A stretch of 64,000 nucleotides of DNA from Gymnogyps californianus (Eukaryota; Chordata; Aves; Accipitriformes; Cathartidae). The notes below the pieces were generated by a model. The model was not told the DNA's origin, did not search any database, and was given only the letters and a program-made list of their open reading frames with translations. The stretch's first letter is position 1. Every line of letters begins with the position of its first letter. Where the stretch lies: positions 3,348,001 to 3,412,000 of the forward strand of contig NC_059486.1 in the NCBI RefSeq assembly GCF_018139145.2, written 5' to 3'. This document shows positions 34,861 through 48,599 of this stretch, in pieces. Position numbers and translations under genes: made by a program.

Positions 34861-37800
34861 ATCGGGGAGTTTTACGTGTGTCTGCACAGGAAGGATTAAA
34901 AGCGCTACAGGATTTCAGTAGTGAGGACTACAAAATGAATGGTTGCTCCTTGGAAAGAGTAGGTTGGAAGAAATAAAATGATTGTGAATGAAGTTGGGAG
35001 GCCAAAAGGCAACCTTTTTTTTACAAAGCGTAAGGCAGGAAAGGGGGAAGGCACTTGAATCATTTTATATACATTCAAAACTTTGCACTTACCTATAATG
35101 TATATATGCTTACGTAGCAAATGCTTGAAACTGAAACTGCTTTTTCTCTCCGTGCACGTCTGTATAAATAGCTGAAACAAATCCACTTTCAGACGGAAAA
35201 GATCTGTTGATCTGAAAAACAGAAATTCCCTTTCCTCTGAAAATGTGACTATGCCTTTTTGTTTTAAGCAAAATTTTCCCCCAATTTATATCATTTTACC
35301 AAAAAGATCTTTTCTTCCAAATACCATTTTTATCTGTGTGATTGCAGCCCGACATACCACCCAACTGGGAACCAGCCTGTATTTTCTGGGCCTGATGCCC
35401 CGGACCAGGGTTATGAAGCACCGTGCCCCTCGGGAGGTGACAGGGCGCTGTGCTCCTGCTGCCGGTGGCTTCTGTTACAGAATCCCAGGCTTTAACCAAG
35501 ACAACTCTACAAATAGTGTCAAAAGAATATGTGTGTAGCAGCTCAATGTTTCCTCTATTGTCAGATATTTTTATGACACCTTATCGTATGCATCTTAAAT
35601 CCACGTGTAGAGAAAGCAGGCATTAAAAATGAACATTTGTAACCAACTGATGAGCGCCAGTGCTGTCTCTGGGTCAGCGGCAGGGTGCTACCAGTGGATG
35701 GGACGTTTCCTAAGGGCAGTCCCTGCTCAGAGGTAGGGCAGGCCTTGCCGTGCTGTGTGTGATGGTGCCAGCCTCCAGCCCCACTTATTTTAAAACATCA
35801 CACTCCAGGATGGGGCGAGCCCAACCCTCTGCAGGCTTTGCCCCGTCAGCTTTGGGGATGGGGGACAGGGTGATGTTGCTGGTGAGTATGTGGTGTGGGT
35901 CCCATGGATGCCTGTGCACCCAGTGTGCTCTGAGGCTCCTATTGGGACCACCCTGCACTGGGAGCACATGGGACCCATCAAGGCAGAGTGATCTCATGGT
36001 TAAATACCACCTTATAACACCACCAGGGACCCCAGAGAGGCTGCGTGTGGCAGCGGGGCCATGGTGGAGCTGCGTTGTCAGGAGGTGGGTGGATCGCAGG
36101 GGCTGCCGGGGCACAAGTTAGTACCTTTGCATCTTTACCATGCTTTTGCCTGTGCTGTAGTGGAGCCTGGGAGAGGCTTGTGTCATGGCCCAATGTGCTG
36201 GTCAAGTACCTTGTCTGTTGTTCTAGCTCCAGGCTCGGTGCTTCGTTCCTTCATTCCTCATTCCCAATGTTAATCTCAGCACTGATTTGGCGATCCCAAG
36301 CGAGCTGGGTTTGCGATAATGCCTGCTACAACATCTTCTGGAACACAACACAGTTTTAAAACAAAAATTGCAAGCAGCTGCTGATGGAAAGCACTTCAAG
36401 ATGTCAAGCACTAAAGAAGAACTGGGATTTGATGGTTGTTCATCCTTTGTAGTCAAGAGTAACGCAGCAGCATAGGAGGGGTTTGAAGTGCGTGGAGGTA
36501 GGTGCATGAAGCACAGAGCCCACGTGTCCAATCTCATCTACTGAATTTACTTTTCCTTGCACCAGCCAGTTTCTGTAATTATTCCTTTCCTCAAGTGCCA
36601 GTGTTCTCCAAAGTGTTTTGCGTATTGGCACCTCCAGCCTCTCTTCTGGACCTATGTGGGAAGTGCAACCTGACCAGCTCTACTGGGTCCTCAGCCCACC
36701 ATTACCACATGAAATGGGCCACGTTCATCTTTTGTTTGCCGTTGCATTGCCAAAGGCTGTTTGGTCAAAACTTGTTTGGCACCAAGTTCCACTTGAAAGT
36801 GGCTTCACTGTTTTCTTAGCCTCCGAAGATCAACGGTTGGCCACCAGGAAACGTGTGTCAGGGGCTCTTACGCCATCCCAATGTGGCCTTACAGGTCAGC
36901 CTAGAGCAGCTGAGAGCTTGAAATTAGCACTTTTCAAAACCTCATCGTTCATCACGTGGTTGTGTCGGGCAACCCAAAACAAAGTAGGAAGTATGAGACG
37001 GGGAAGTGAATGTCGGAAGGAGATGCTGGGGCAGAGAGAGAGGAAGGAGGCCACCGGCGCTGGGTGGCCATTGACTATCTTCATCTCCAGAAATACAAGA
37101 TTCATCCCAGAATATCCCAGAGTTAGGGTTGTTCTCCTGGCCTCAGGGTCTGAGAACAGGAGCTTTGTGGTGACTCCAAGTTCTCTGGCTGCTACCGACA
37201 CGTGATAGCGAACTAGCTGTGCTGACGTGGTCCTCCATGGATTGGTCCTCTTGCAGACATCCATCTGCTCCTGGGAGAGGCGATGAGGATGGAAAGAGAC
37301 AGTTTTAAAAGCAGAGTATGAGTCAGCCAGAGCTGGGGAAAAGCTCTAGCGGAGTCCCCCTTGCCCAGCCAGGCACCCACTGCTGTCGGGGGGCTTTTGG
37401 GGGCACCGCCAGCGGTAGCAACTGGCTCAGGCTGGATCTGAGCCTGTGAACCGAGAGATGAAAAGCTGCATCACAGGTCCAGGGAGCCCACCCAGGGCCC
37501 TGCAGCCGGCCAAGCGCCAGGCGTGAGGATGGATATGTGGGCCATTGAAAGACCTCATCCAGCGTATATTTGGTTTGTCTTGTGTGACACAGAGAACCTG
37601 AATTATTATTTGATCCTGCTCTGAGTAATAACCAGATAAATGGGCCTGCGGATTTCCAAATAAACATTTTAATAAATGATGGGTGAATTAAAGGAGAGCT
37701 GCTCCCTCCCTCCCCTACTCCCAATATTAATGTTCAAATGAAGGCAGGAGTGTCTAACAGAGCCCCGTGTACTGTAAATACATTTCTTGCACTGTCACAC

Positions 37801-38029
37801 ATAAACACTGGAGAGACGGAGATCAAAAGGTCTCGCTGTGCTGAGCAGAGCAGTGTGATGAAGTGAACATGTTGCTTTGTGGCTGGGGTGGGGTGATGGG
37901 ACGCCTGAGAATAACAGACTGGCTGGAGACGTAGGAGCCCAGAAGGCCTGGGGGGCCTCAAAGGGGGGAAAAAAAAAAAAATCCCCACTAGCAGCAGGAA
38001 AAATAAATAATTCCGTTATCTCTGATGAA
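34861..38029. other. Intergenic DNA
   Basis: No gene is seen. An AT-rich part at about 37590-37690 (AATTATTATTTGATCC, CCAAATAAACATTTTAATAA) is another possible conserved element. Confidence 0.4.
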
Positions 38030-38350
38030 TTTCTGCCTTTGATCTAGTTTTTCCTCTCCCTCGCGCTGCCTTTTCGTTCCCTCTTCTCCCCCCGGCTCGC
38101 AGCCCCCCCCCTCCCCCTCAGACACTTTTTTTCCCCCTTCCCCTCTTGCGGTTTGATTTATCCCACGGCCGGCTCGGGGAGCCTGACGGGCCCTGATGAA
38201 TGGGCAGAGCTCGTCTGCCCGTAGCCCTGCCCCGGCGTCTGCCAGGACATCCCTGGCTTCTTTTCATTCTTCGAAACCCGGCGTCCCGCCGGGCAGCCTT
38301 GTGCAATATATTTGGTTCGCCGGTTGTGCTTTCCTCGGCTACCTCGGGGA
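38030..38350. other. Pyrimidine-rich, CpG-containing patch
   Basis: Long C/T tracts are followed by CpG-rich sequence (CCCACGGCCGGCTCGGGG, CGTCCCGCCGGGCAGCC). No frame is convincing. It could be a small orphan CpG island. Confidence 0.3.
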
Positions 38351-38376
38351 AGATGTTTTCTGCCTCTCCTGCTCAT

Positions 38377-38390
38377 ACACACACACACAC
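38377..38390. repeat. (AC)7 microsatellite
   Basis: Seven AC units in a row. Confidence 0.9.
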
Positions 38391-38534
38391 AAAGCCCAGC
38401 CTTCCCCATCCCAGGGTTATTTAGCTTAACCTTGACAGCTGCTAAATAATTGGGTGTTTCTTCCACAGCCAGTGCCTCCTTTCTGAGCCAGTGGAGGCCA
38501 CATGGGTGCCTCTGATATTTTCCTGCAGCATTGC

Positions 38535-38535
<1 letters not shown>

Positions 38536-38565
<30 letters not shown>
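38536..38565 (+). repeat. Poly-A run of 30 bases
   Basis: This is an uninterrupted A30. No recognisable retrotransposed sequence lies immediately upstream and no target-site duplication is evident, so a processed-copy tail is not supported. Confidence 0.95.
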
Positions 38566-38567
<2 letters not shown>

Positions 38568-40194
38568 TGGGTTTTTGGAAACGGAGCAGGGCGGAGTGGA
38601 AGTGGTCCGAGTCGGGACGGTGGCACCGGAGGGGGAACAGCCTGCCGGGGGGGATGAACAGGGAGCTGTGATGGGAGGCAGTGGGTTTCCTCCTCCTCGG
38701 GGCTAGCAGAGCCACTGGACTGACCCTTTCGAGGAGAGAGGAATAATACCAAAATGTTGCTCGCCTGTGGCTTATGCTCAGCTCAGCTCTGAAATTCGGT
38801 CTAGAAAGGGCCCAAGTCATGGCAAAGGTCGGCACAAGTGACCGACTTGGGGCACTTCTGTTTCAGTGCCCAGATGAAGATGTCTTTAAAAAAAACCTGC
38901 TTTTTTGACTCTCCATGCTTGATAACACTGTGAAAATTCGTCAAAACCATACCACGGGCCTTTTGTAGATCACTGCCTTCTCCCTGCAACTACAAAGTCT
39001 ACAAAATTTTGTAGCTCAAGCTGGAAAAAGACGCCAGCGAGATGCTGTGTAACAACCCTCCCGGACCCGTCCCTGCCTGCTCCAGCTGTCCTCCACTGAC
39101 CCATTCCTCCGCTGGCGGTGGGACAGACCCCTGGATTGATGCATCAACTGTTTCCCATGGCTTAAAGCCAAAACTCACACAGTAGCTTGACCATTGGATT
39201 GTTAAAAGGTCCATTAAAAAAAAAGTCTTGCAATTCTGCTTTGACATCTCCTCTCTCCCAATCCAGCTGGTTAAAACTTTTGCTTCTATATGACGTTTAA
39301 TATTAACAGCTTCCATAAAAATCACTGTGAAATACATGACTTTTCTGTCTGATTCAACCCCCAGATCTAGCCCAGCTCCTTGGACAGGCTTTTTTCCCCT
39401 CTCTATTTCTTTGTGCCCACAGTGCTGTTCTGGTTGGTCATTCCTGATTTTCCATCCCCTGGAGATGTCTCAGTAATGGCAACCTCCCCCTTTGGGCTTC
39501 TTGGCCCTGAGTAAACTCGTCCTTCTCCCAAAAGAGGTTAGCTTAAAAATTCATGCTCTACCCTCAGTGATACATATTTGAAGCTGTTCGTACATTGATA
39601 CAGAGGTCTGGTTTCTCCCATAGCTTGTTCACTGATCCACTTCCTTCTTTAAAGTCCTCTATCCTCTAATCCTTTTCTTTCTGTAATTTCCTATTTTTGT
39701 TCCAGATGAAAATAAATTTTTGCATGGAAGAATTTTAAGAGTTTTTGGACAGTCAATGTGTTCATGGAGCCTGCCGGCAATGAAATACCTCCAGACTTCT
39801 TATCCCCGCCAAAAGGTACGTAACCCTTGAAAATTCATGTATAAACAATGTCTTAAAGCCCTAAAATCCAACCCACCTGTCACGCTGAGTGCGATACAAC
39901 CCATCACGCAAGGCATTCCTGCCCTAAACACTCACAGTAAGGATGAAGAACTGACAGGCAAAAGCACAGAGAGATGAAATAACTCTGACAAAGTGGCAGA
40001 GCGGGTTGGAGGCAGAGCTGGGAGGAGAAATTGGGTCTCTCAGAGTCTGTGTTTCTTTTCTTAACCTGTTACGGTGCCCACCCAGCCTGTGTCACTAATG
40101 GCTCTTGATGAGAAACCTGCCTCTGATAATTATGCATTTGTGTATTGAAAAATCAGGAGCTCATACACATCCCAGAAGTGTTTTTGGGGGGCTG
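38566..40194. other. Intergenic DNA
   Basis: No gene or clear repeat is seen. Confidence 0.4.
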
Positions 40195-40362
40195 TAAGGT
40201 GAACGGTAGCAATCGCAGTGCCAGGGAAGGTCACATCCAGCCCCTGGGCTGGGTTTCGGGACAGGGCTCCCAGAGAGCATCCAGCCGCTGTTTGAAGACA
40301 TCCAGAGATGGTGAATCCATCAATTCCCATGGTGGGCTGTGCCAGCGGTTAATCACCCTCAC
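40195..40362 (-). mobile_element. Old CR1-like 3' end (reverse orientation)
   Basis: CAGCCGCTGTTTGAAGACAT, CCAGAGATGGTGAATCCATC and GTGCCAGCGGTTAATCACCC match the pattern of the reverse complement of older vertebrate CR1 3' regions. Left boundary approximate. Confidence 0.7.
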
Positions 40363-43300
40363 TTAAATATGCATGCCTCGTTTCTCACTGGAATTTGCAG
40401 GGCTTCAGCTTTTGAATCATCTTTTAACTTTTCCTTGCAGAACCGCAGACCCTTCCACGGCCGGTGCACGGCGAGTTCGCAGCGCCAGCCGCACGGCTTG
40501 GCACCCTGGTGAAGGACTCGGACAGTTTTTCTGGGCTTGCTATTTGGGGTGCTTTATCAATTCACTTTTTTCTATAGCTCAATACCGAGCTCTGTCCTCC
40601 CATCGTGATCTCCTTGCATTAATAAGGAATAAACAATTGTATTTCTATTATAAATAAATAGATATATCTCCTTATCCATAGATAGGAATTTAAAAAATGT
40701 TCTGGCTTAGAATGGGTTTTTTTCCCCACTAAATTTCCCTAAAATGATCATTTGCAAAAAACAATCAACAGTCAAAAGGCTGCACAATAAGTAAGGTGCT
40801 CTCTGTGTTTCCGTAGCATCATTTTGGTTCTTTGGGTTTCATTTGTCTATGTTATTTAAGTGTAATATGCTATACCGTATATGATAAATACTACATCATT
40901 TAAGGAAAATACTTTTTAAGTATGATTTGTTTCCAGCCATACACCACACACCAACTGTAGGGCTCCACACAGCAGAGACACGAGTAAGAACACCTCCACC
41001 CTGATTTTAATAAAGAATGGGATGTCCTGATCAGCACAGCTGGTAAAGACCCAAGAGTGAAGGCAAGAAGGCTAATTAGCTGAACAACCTGCCGGTAATT
41101 AGCAAAAGGGCAGGACTTTCCCTCCCTGGGGTGGTAAATCCCATATAAGCGCCGGCACTGCAGTAGCTGCTGTAATGCTGGTGGTGTTTGGGTGACAGCA
41201 AGGTGTGCTTGCCATGATGTATGCAGAGTTTTTTTTCGTCTGGGGAGAAGGGTACGTAGGGTGGGAAGGTGTTGTTTGCTTGTTTGTGTTATTTTGGGGG
41301 CAGAAATGTTGTGCCCTGGGTGCTGCTGGTGTTCAGGGAGCAGCGTTTGGAGGGGATGTCCTGCTGTGCAGATGTGACGGCCTGGGATGTGGCTGCAGGC
41401 AAATGCTCTGGTGTGGAGCCCTGGGTGACCAAGAGGCAGGATTAAGTCATTCCCTGTCCTCTAGAGAAGACGATTACACTGAGTCCCTTCATCAGACAGA
41501 GGCTGTCTCATGCTTTTCAAAGGGAAGAGCTCCTGTTCCAGCTGGGGCAGTTTTGGAGCTAACACAGTAAACCAGGTGGATCATCTCTAAAAATCCTAAG
41601 AGCTTCTAGCTTGGGGCTTGGCTGTCTCCAGAAGTGAAAGTAGGAAGAAGAAATGGATGTGTTGAGTTCTGGTTTTGGGGTCTTTATTTCCTCTTTCTCC
41701 TAAAATGAGATGGATAGACAGCTTTCAGGTGGCTTTACTGTAGAAGGGAGAGGTGAGGTAACTTCTCTGCTGGAGTGGTGTTAAATAAGGAGAGGTGAGG
41801 GCTCAAATGAGCCTGGTGTGGGTCCTGCTCTGGTTGTTGCATGCCTTGTGCCCTGGCTGGGGACAGGGGGTGATGGACATCAGGGTAAAGGCTTGTACCT
41901 TCCCTCCTGGCCTCCAGAGGGATATTGGTTTCAGGGAAAGCTCTCAAATGCTTCAGATGAAGCAACCCTTGGTGAGCAGAGCACCTGGAGTGAGGAGCAG
42001 GAGTAGAAGCTACTGCCTGCTCTATAAGAATAAGTCCTCCATTGCAGATTTCCTGGGGAGTGACTTGAAATACGTGAAGTTTTAACTCTGTAAAGTTTTT
42101 GCTCTGTGCTTCAACTCTCTGCTTTCAACTGAGGGTTTGTTGCCTCCGATCTTGTCTGCCCAGGCTCCATCACGTGCTGCACAGCCCTGCACGTCGGGTA
42201 CAGATGGAGGGTGAAGGCTTTGGGAGATGCTGGGAACCAGCTGAGGAGGCTAGAGCTCACCTCCCAGCACAGGGTGACTTGCTTGTAGCAGCAATATGAG
42301 GAGGAGGCTGTTGATCAAACATTTCTGGAAGACCAGATTTGTGTGCGCTTTGCTGAGTGACTCGCAGAAATAGCCCAGGCTGCCATCCCTCCTGGGGAGC
42401 GGCCGCGGCCAGCAATCACGCCGTCGCCTTATCTTTCCCCCAAACATCAGAGAACCGATCTTGCTCCTGAGGCCAGGACCTGACAGCCTTGTACATTAGC
42501 ACTTTTTTAAAGTGATGTCCACTTTTGAAATAGTACCTGTCCCGAGAGTGGTCACTTCATTTGACAAATGCCAGTGATGACAGCTGGACGCCACGTTACA
42601 AACTCCAGCCTTCTGCTTGCCCTTGCTCCAGCCCCGCTTGCAGCTCACCCGCCCCAAGAGAGGCAAGGAGAGCTGTGTTCCCCTTTGCCTTGTCGAGATA
42701 TTTGTACCTAGTGCCCTCTCTGAGACCACGGCCATGGGCCAAGGTCTGTTTGGACCTTGGACGTGGGCTGTTCTCCCTGGGACCTGTGCCTGGACCCCAC
42801 CAGCAGCACGGTGCATGGCGCATCACCAAACAGGGCAGCTGAAGGCAGCGAGCAGGTAGATGGGGATTTTGCCAAAAGGACGGTGGGGTTTTGTCACCCT
42901 CTAATGTCTGCCCAGTGCAAGGAGCAAAGCAAGGCAGAGAAATCAGCCATCGCCTCGCTATGCGGGAAGGTTTTGGCTGAAAACTTCTGGCTGAGGCTCC
43001 TGGACTCTTTGACTGTGCCGGTGCTTGGCTCAAAAGCTGTCCCTAGATGTGTTTTTTGCCCTGAAGAGACCTCACTCTGGTGCCCAAAGGGACTTCTCTG
43101 GCTTGATGGGGTTGCTCTAGGCACGGTACTGAAGAGGTGAGACAGCCTGGGCAAGAGGAGATGGGCCTGAGGCTCCTGGTGGCCACGCAGCTGAGCAGAG
43201 GAGGTAGAAGGGAGTGAACTCCCTGCTCTGCTGAGCCTGGGCAAGAGCCCTTGGGCTGTTGCTGGAGCATTACTGGGCTGCACAAGTCCCCCCTAAAACC

Positions 43301-44859
43301 TGCATTGAAACAACATTATTGAAATGACACATGAAGAAAGCTGGGAAACACCAGAATTTGGGTTGCTCGATTAATTTTCTGCCTTTTATTTAAGGAGGAG
43401 GCTAAATGCACCCGTTTCCTTGGATTGGGGTGCCCTGCCGAGGATTTCCCTGACAGATGCCCGATGGTGTTTGAGTGACGTTTATGTCGCACTTGCTGTG
43501 CATGGGCTACTTGCAGCACCTACGCGAGGGGCTGGGGGGAGCGGCTGAGATACGTGGGCAGCCTGCCTGCCCTTTCGGATGCCCACCCGCTGCTGAAATG
43601 GCAGTGGGCTGGAAAACTTAAATCACAGCCCTGTAATTCAATGGGAATAATCTGCGGGTAGGAGCAGAGGGAGCACCTGGGGAGGCTGGGCTCCAGCTCT
43701 CCCCATCGGGGCCCTCGCTGTCTTCTGCGGTTCGGTGAAGCTTTCGAGTGTCTCACCAAAGTTTCCCATATTGCTAGATTTCCTAGAAAGCAGCGTGTGC
43801 ACGTGGGCGGCACAGTGAATACGTGTTGAATGCTGCGCTCTGGGAAACACCAGCTTTGCTGCCCGTGCCCAGTGTGCTTCAGTCTGACGTGTCTCGCATG
43901 CATCAGTGTGTTTGGATCACTGCCGCTGGCGATGCTGCGGTTCACGGGCAGTGCTCAGGTAGGCATTTGAGACCTCAGGGCAGCCAACGAGGCATCCAGA
44001 AATCCCTGAGCCTGGTAAAATTTTCAGGCAGAGGAAAGGTATTTGGGAAACCTGGGCATAGCTGAACTCTTCTCCTGCTGGTGTATGGAGGAAAAAGCTC
44101 TAAGTGCTCTTCAGGTATCTCCTTGGCCACTATCTCTGCTCTACAGGTTAGTGTGTGTTGCTTTTCTTCTCTTCCTTAACTCTGCGGTTCTCCATCATTT
44201 GGTCCCACCTCTCTGTGTGCTTCTACGCTCCTTCTCCTGCGCGCCATCCCCTCTGCCAGCCCTCTCTCCCTACCCTTAACATAAATCCTGTCGGACAGGG
44301 AAGGCCTGGCTAGACTGGCTTCATGGAGAGCTGGTACCTTGCAGAAGGATGGTTGTCTCTTAAATGGCACAGGGAAGTGCTCCAGGCTCATTCGTGCCCC
44401 TAGTAAATGGGGAGTCTCAGCAACATGTTCCCAACTCATCAGCTTTTTGGCAGTTGTTGGGGTGGGGGGTGGAAATCAGATGAATTCTTTTTCTCCCTTG
44501 CCTGACTCTTAGATGTTTTCCCCAACCACCAGCTTGTCTTCTCCTGGCCATCCCTCTGAGCCATCCCTTGGTGCCCACCTCTTGATGGGGGTGACCCTCC
44601 CATGCAGCTGCCATCTCTCCCCACGTACGTCTCCCTCCGCCTCTGCAACTCCACCGAGACCCGAGTTATGATGTGAAACTTGGACACGTACAGACAACTG
44701 GCACAGCCCAAGCTGAGCCTGCAATTTCCTGGCTCATAAAAACATGAGCTTCCTTCAGGCCCCGGTCTCTGCCAGGTCATAGTGATCTGAGTCCCACACC
44801 TCCTCCCCAAGGCCCCCCCCACCCCCAAAATATTTCGTGACACCAGCTACGAGCTAGAT
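40363..44859. other. Intergenic DNA with one TATA-like site
   Basis: No gene is supported. At 41111-41149 an NF-kappaB-like AGGACTTTCC precedes CCATATAAGCGCC (TATAAG 41144-41149), which looks like a promoter, but the frame behind it (41205-41570) has no recognisable features. An unannotated non-coding transcript is possible. Confidence 0.35.
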
Positions 44860-45340
44860 TTTTTTTATTGCTCCATATGTTGGAGACACATGGAAAAATG
44901 CATAGGAGAAATCCCCTTAGCGAGGGAGTGAAAAGCCACCGAGTTTACAGGGTGTTGCAAATAATCTGAGGCAAAACAAATGTTTAAGGCTGACTCGACT
45001 GCCAATTTTGAGTACATTGTTTTAAATCCGGAAAAACAGGCCAAGGGGCAGTTGTTAATGGGCCAGTAATTTTCTTCCTTTCTGGACACCCCAGAGCAAC
45101 AAATATCAAATATTCCTTGGGAAAGAAATCAAGTGTGGGGGCCTTTTTATTTAACATATCAAAAGACATCATTGACTCGCCCTCATAGAGCGCTGCTCCT
45201 TCCAGCAAGGGGCTTTTACAAGCAATAACCTGTTTGCGAAGCAGAGCAGCGAAGCCACACAGCCAAGCTTGCAGCTTATTGTTGGTGCTGACTTTTATAA
45301 GACACTGTGGGGGCTTACAACAGACGTGCTTTTTGTAAAC
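44860..45340. promoter_or_regulatory. Candidate conserved non-coding element
   Basis: A 480-bp non-repetitive, CpG-poor stretch holds several motifs for cardiac and limb factors: an NKX2-like TCAAGTG within AATCAAGTGTGGGGG (about 45130), a TCF/LEF-like ATCAAAAG near 45160, and AT-rich homeobox-type words. It reads like conserved non-coding DNA. Conservation is not shown here. Confidence 0.25.
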
Positions 45341-48300
45341 CAGTCCATTAAACACCGCAACCTGAGCTAAACAGCAGTGGGGGACGGAGCCTCTGGGGAC
45401 CTTGCCGAGCCGACCTCTCTGCTTCTGCAATAAACTCAGCAGCATCCCACTTATGGCTCAAGCAGCAAAGAGCCTATACAGAGAGGCTAATGTATTGCTG
45501 CAGAGAAGGTCAAGTGTGACAAGATCCAGGCTGGAATTTTTCCAGAGGGTTTGGTTGTTGCTACAGATTCAGTTGGCCAAAATGCTGCTGGTCTATGCGG
45601 TTTTACTGCCGGTGGTGCTTCGAGGCTTCTGGGATCCCTGTTTCCCTCTCTGGGAGTTGGTGTCATCTTGTGGGTATTACATTGCTCCGCAGCCCAGGGG
45701 AAGTGGCTGTGTGCTGGGCAATGGTCCCCCACCTGCCAGGGGACCATGGACCGCTCCTTACAGCTTTGTGTTCCCATTTCTTGCTGGGCACGGCGTGGCT
45801 GCGGTGGCTCTGGGCACTCCAGGTAGCTCTGCATTACAATTTCTCCAGCTGCCGTACCGGAACAGAAACATTTCCTGGAAACTGCCTCAAACAGAGCCAG
45901 CGTGAATTTTCATGATAAATTATTTCTCTCTTGGGCTGCAAGAGAAGGAAGGACCCGTTGCCTTTCATTATTAAGCACGGGACTTGCACTCCTCTGCACT
46001 GTTTGCACGCAGTGAGAGCGTGGTGGCACAGGAGCTCGGGCAGCAACGGTCAGGATCTCTGCTGGCACAGAGGAGGTTTCTGGATGCTCACTCAAACGGC
46101 ACGGGTGAGAGCAGGGGCTAGCACAGTGATGCCATATGGTTTGGGTGAAAATTACAGTTCTGAGAATGCAGTCTAAAATATCCAAGCCAAAAGGCTCCAT
46201 GGTCTTGTTTGGACCGAGGAGACTGAGAAACCCCAAAGCTTGCTGCTGTCAGCGTGTCTTGCAGCAGTCAGTGGCTCCCGAGCAGAAGGGGGAAGAGACA
46301 GGGAGGGCATTTCATGTGTCATTTGTAATTGGCACTACTGAGCGTGTTGCTGAGCTCAGGCTCCTCTCCACCTCGCTGCCTGCAAGCCCCTGATGCAGTG
46401 GGCAGTGATGGTCCTGAGTGCAGCCCTGCCAGGGACTGTGGGGGTCCTGTTCCCTGGCTCAAGCTCCTCTGGAATACCATCGCTCTTGGGCGCTCCTCTT
46501 GGTCCCGGTACAGCCTCCACCCCGGCTCCCAGTCCTGCCCAGGTGGGCTTTGGCCGCACGGCAAAGTCCGTGTCTCTTTGGAAGAGCAGCGGCTGCTATG
46601 GGAAAGCTGCAGCTCCATGGGGCACGGGGGAAAGGTGTGTTTTGGAGGGGTTCAGGGAGGAGGAGGAGGAGGGGGAACCATCTTCCTGGGGGGGGTCACA
46701 GAAAGAGGATGTGTTTGCTGTCTGGGCAGGGACCACAGCCGGCAGCATGAGATGCCTCTGTGGCCAGTCTCTGCAGACCCTGGTGGCACGTGCTTGGGGA
46801 CATCAGCTGATGGATGTCCCAAGCCAGAGAGGGCAGCCAGCCCTTCTTTGAAATTCTCAAATCTTTCTGAGCTCTCGGTATCCATGGTTTGTGGCAGGGT
46901 GTTCTCCAGCTGGATTGCAGGTTTAAAGGGAAAAATCTATCTTTCGTGTTTAAAATCTGCCACCTGATCAGCACCTTGAGGTCCTTTTCTTGCACTGTGA
47001 GAAAGGATGAGTGGGTGCCCTGCCTGCTCTCTCTGCCCAGAGTCTGGCTGCCGTGCCATTGCTGGATGTGGGGCTGCTGGATGTGGCTGAACAGCAAGAG
47101 TAGCTCTGGGTGAAAATGTGGCACTCTGAAAGCTGGGGACCCGAGGAGGGGTCGGGCTCCACGTTTGAATCCTGCGCTGTGAAACAGGGCTCGGTGGTTG
47201 TGAGGTGGGAAATAACCATCTGGCATCCCTGCCCCATCTGCTCTCCCCTGCCTGTCCGTTTTTGCTACGGACAAAGGGGAGAAGAAGGGATTAAGCACTC
47301 GCTTTTCACAGGAGCCAGGAGAAGATGTCGATGGGCAAAGCCCCCGTGAGCGCAGCCCCCAGCTGCCCTGGCTGCGTGCAAAGGGCACAGGCACTCACTG
47401 CCTTATTCTCTTTCTGAATCTGCTGGTGTTGTCTCAAGAAAAAGCCATCCAGAGCACTTAAGCTCTCTTCCCTCCCCTCGCAGGCAGCAGGGTGGAAATC
47501 CTGGGGCGCCCAGCCTGCTGCGTGCAGGTCTCGGGGATCACCCGGCGGTGGCAAAGCTTATGGTGGACTTAAACCGGGGAGGGGGAAAAAAAGAAACAAA
47601 CCAATAATTTTGACGTTAAATTTGGCCTTGCTGAACCCCACTGGTGTCCTTTCTCTGCAACGGCTGCCCTTGGTCCTCAGCTGCTATCACTTGCTGTGGT
47701 CTGAGCAGAGCTGAGCAGCTTTGTGCTGGCCGAGGAGGCTGTAGGCAGCGAGGGAAGACCTGTGCCTGCTTGTCCTTCCCCGAGTGCTCTTAGTATTTCA
47801 CTTTGAGCTTGAGGCTTTTACCTTTTGGCAGGTCTTCTACTCCCTGCCGGGGCTGGGAGAGGAAAAGGGGTCACTAGAAGACGCTCAAGGCTTGCTGCAG
47901 GTCTGTGTGCTAACACTGAGGTTGGCACTGGTTGCAGTTTTCACTAATATTTTTAGTTAGAAAAAATACAGACCTGACAATCTGGGAATGCTGTGGGAGT
48001 ATCAGTCTCTCTGGCATATTGCTTTAGAAAACTGAATTTCCCCTTGAGTCAAAACTCCTCACCTCTTTGTATTTGCAGAATAGCCCTGTTATTTGTCTGG
48101 TTTCAAGATCCTTTTAATTTTTTTATCTGTTTTTGAGGTCTTGTTCAAATTGAATGAACTACCTTGGAGCACATCTTGATGAGTCCATGCTTTAAAGAAA
48201 TTTCCAATTTATTTACTTGAAAAACAGGGTGTTCTGTTCTGAATTGGGATAATACTACTCAAAACCCCTCTGTACTAATTCAGCTGAACGTTTTCTTGTG

Positions 48301-48599
48301 CAGATACCTACTATTGCATTCCTGAGCCAGAAAGTTTATAATTATGAGTTTGAAAGCCATTTATTCTAGTCATTTTTGATCTAAAAAGTCTGGGTTGCAG
48401 GTCTCTGGGTGGATGAAAACTTTAAGGACAAATGATTCCAGTCCACGAAGGGGTTCAGGACTGGGACTGCGAGGGCTGGTCCTGTTGCACTGTGCACAGC
48501 ATCTGCAGCATCCCATGGTCCAGCGCTCGTCACGGGGTGGGGGGATGCTGCAGCCAGGGCGTTTCCATGGAAACGGGAAGATGCTGAGTCTGAGATGCG
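45341..48599. other. Intergenic DNA
   Basis: No gene is supported. Long frames on both strands at 45400-45905 and 46330-47390 overlap one another in GC-rich DNA and have no domains. GGA-rich and poly-G runs lie near 46655-46700. Confidence 0.45.

Noticed and set aside
38536..38565. Poly-A run as the tail of a processed pseudogene
   Set aside because: No gene-derived sequence was recognised upstream and no flanking target-site duplication was seen.
38158..38835. 225-residue minus-strand frame
   Set aside because: It reads through the poly-A run as poly-Phe and has no domain; low-complexity artefact.
46329..47394. Overlapping 212- and 232-residue frames on opposite strands
   Set aside because: Both are open because of GC-rich composition; no domains, splice sites or start context support either.
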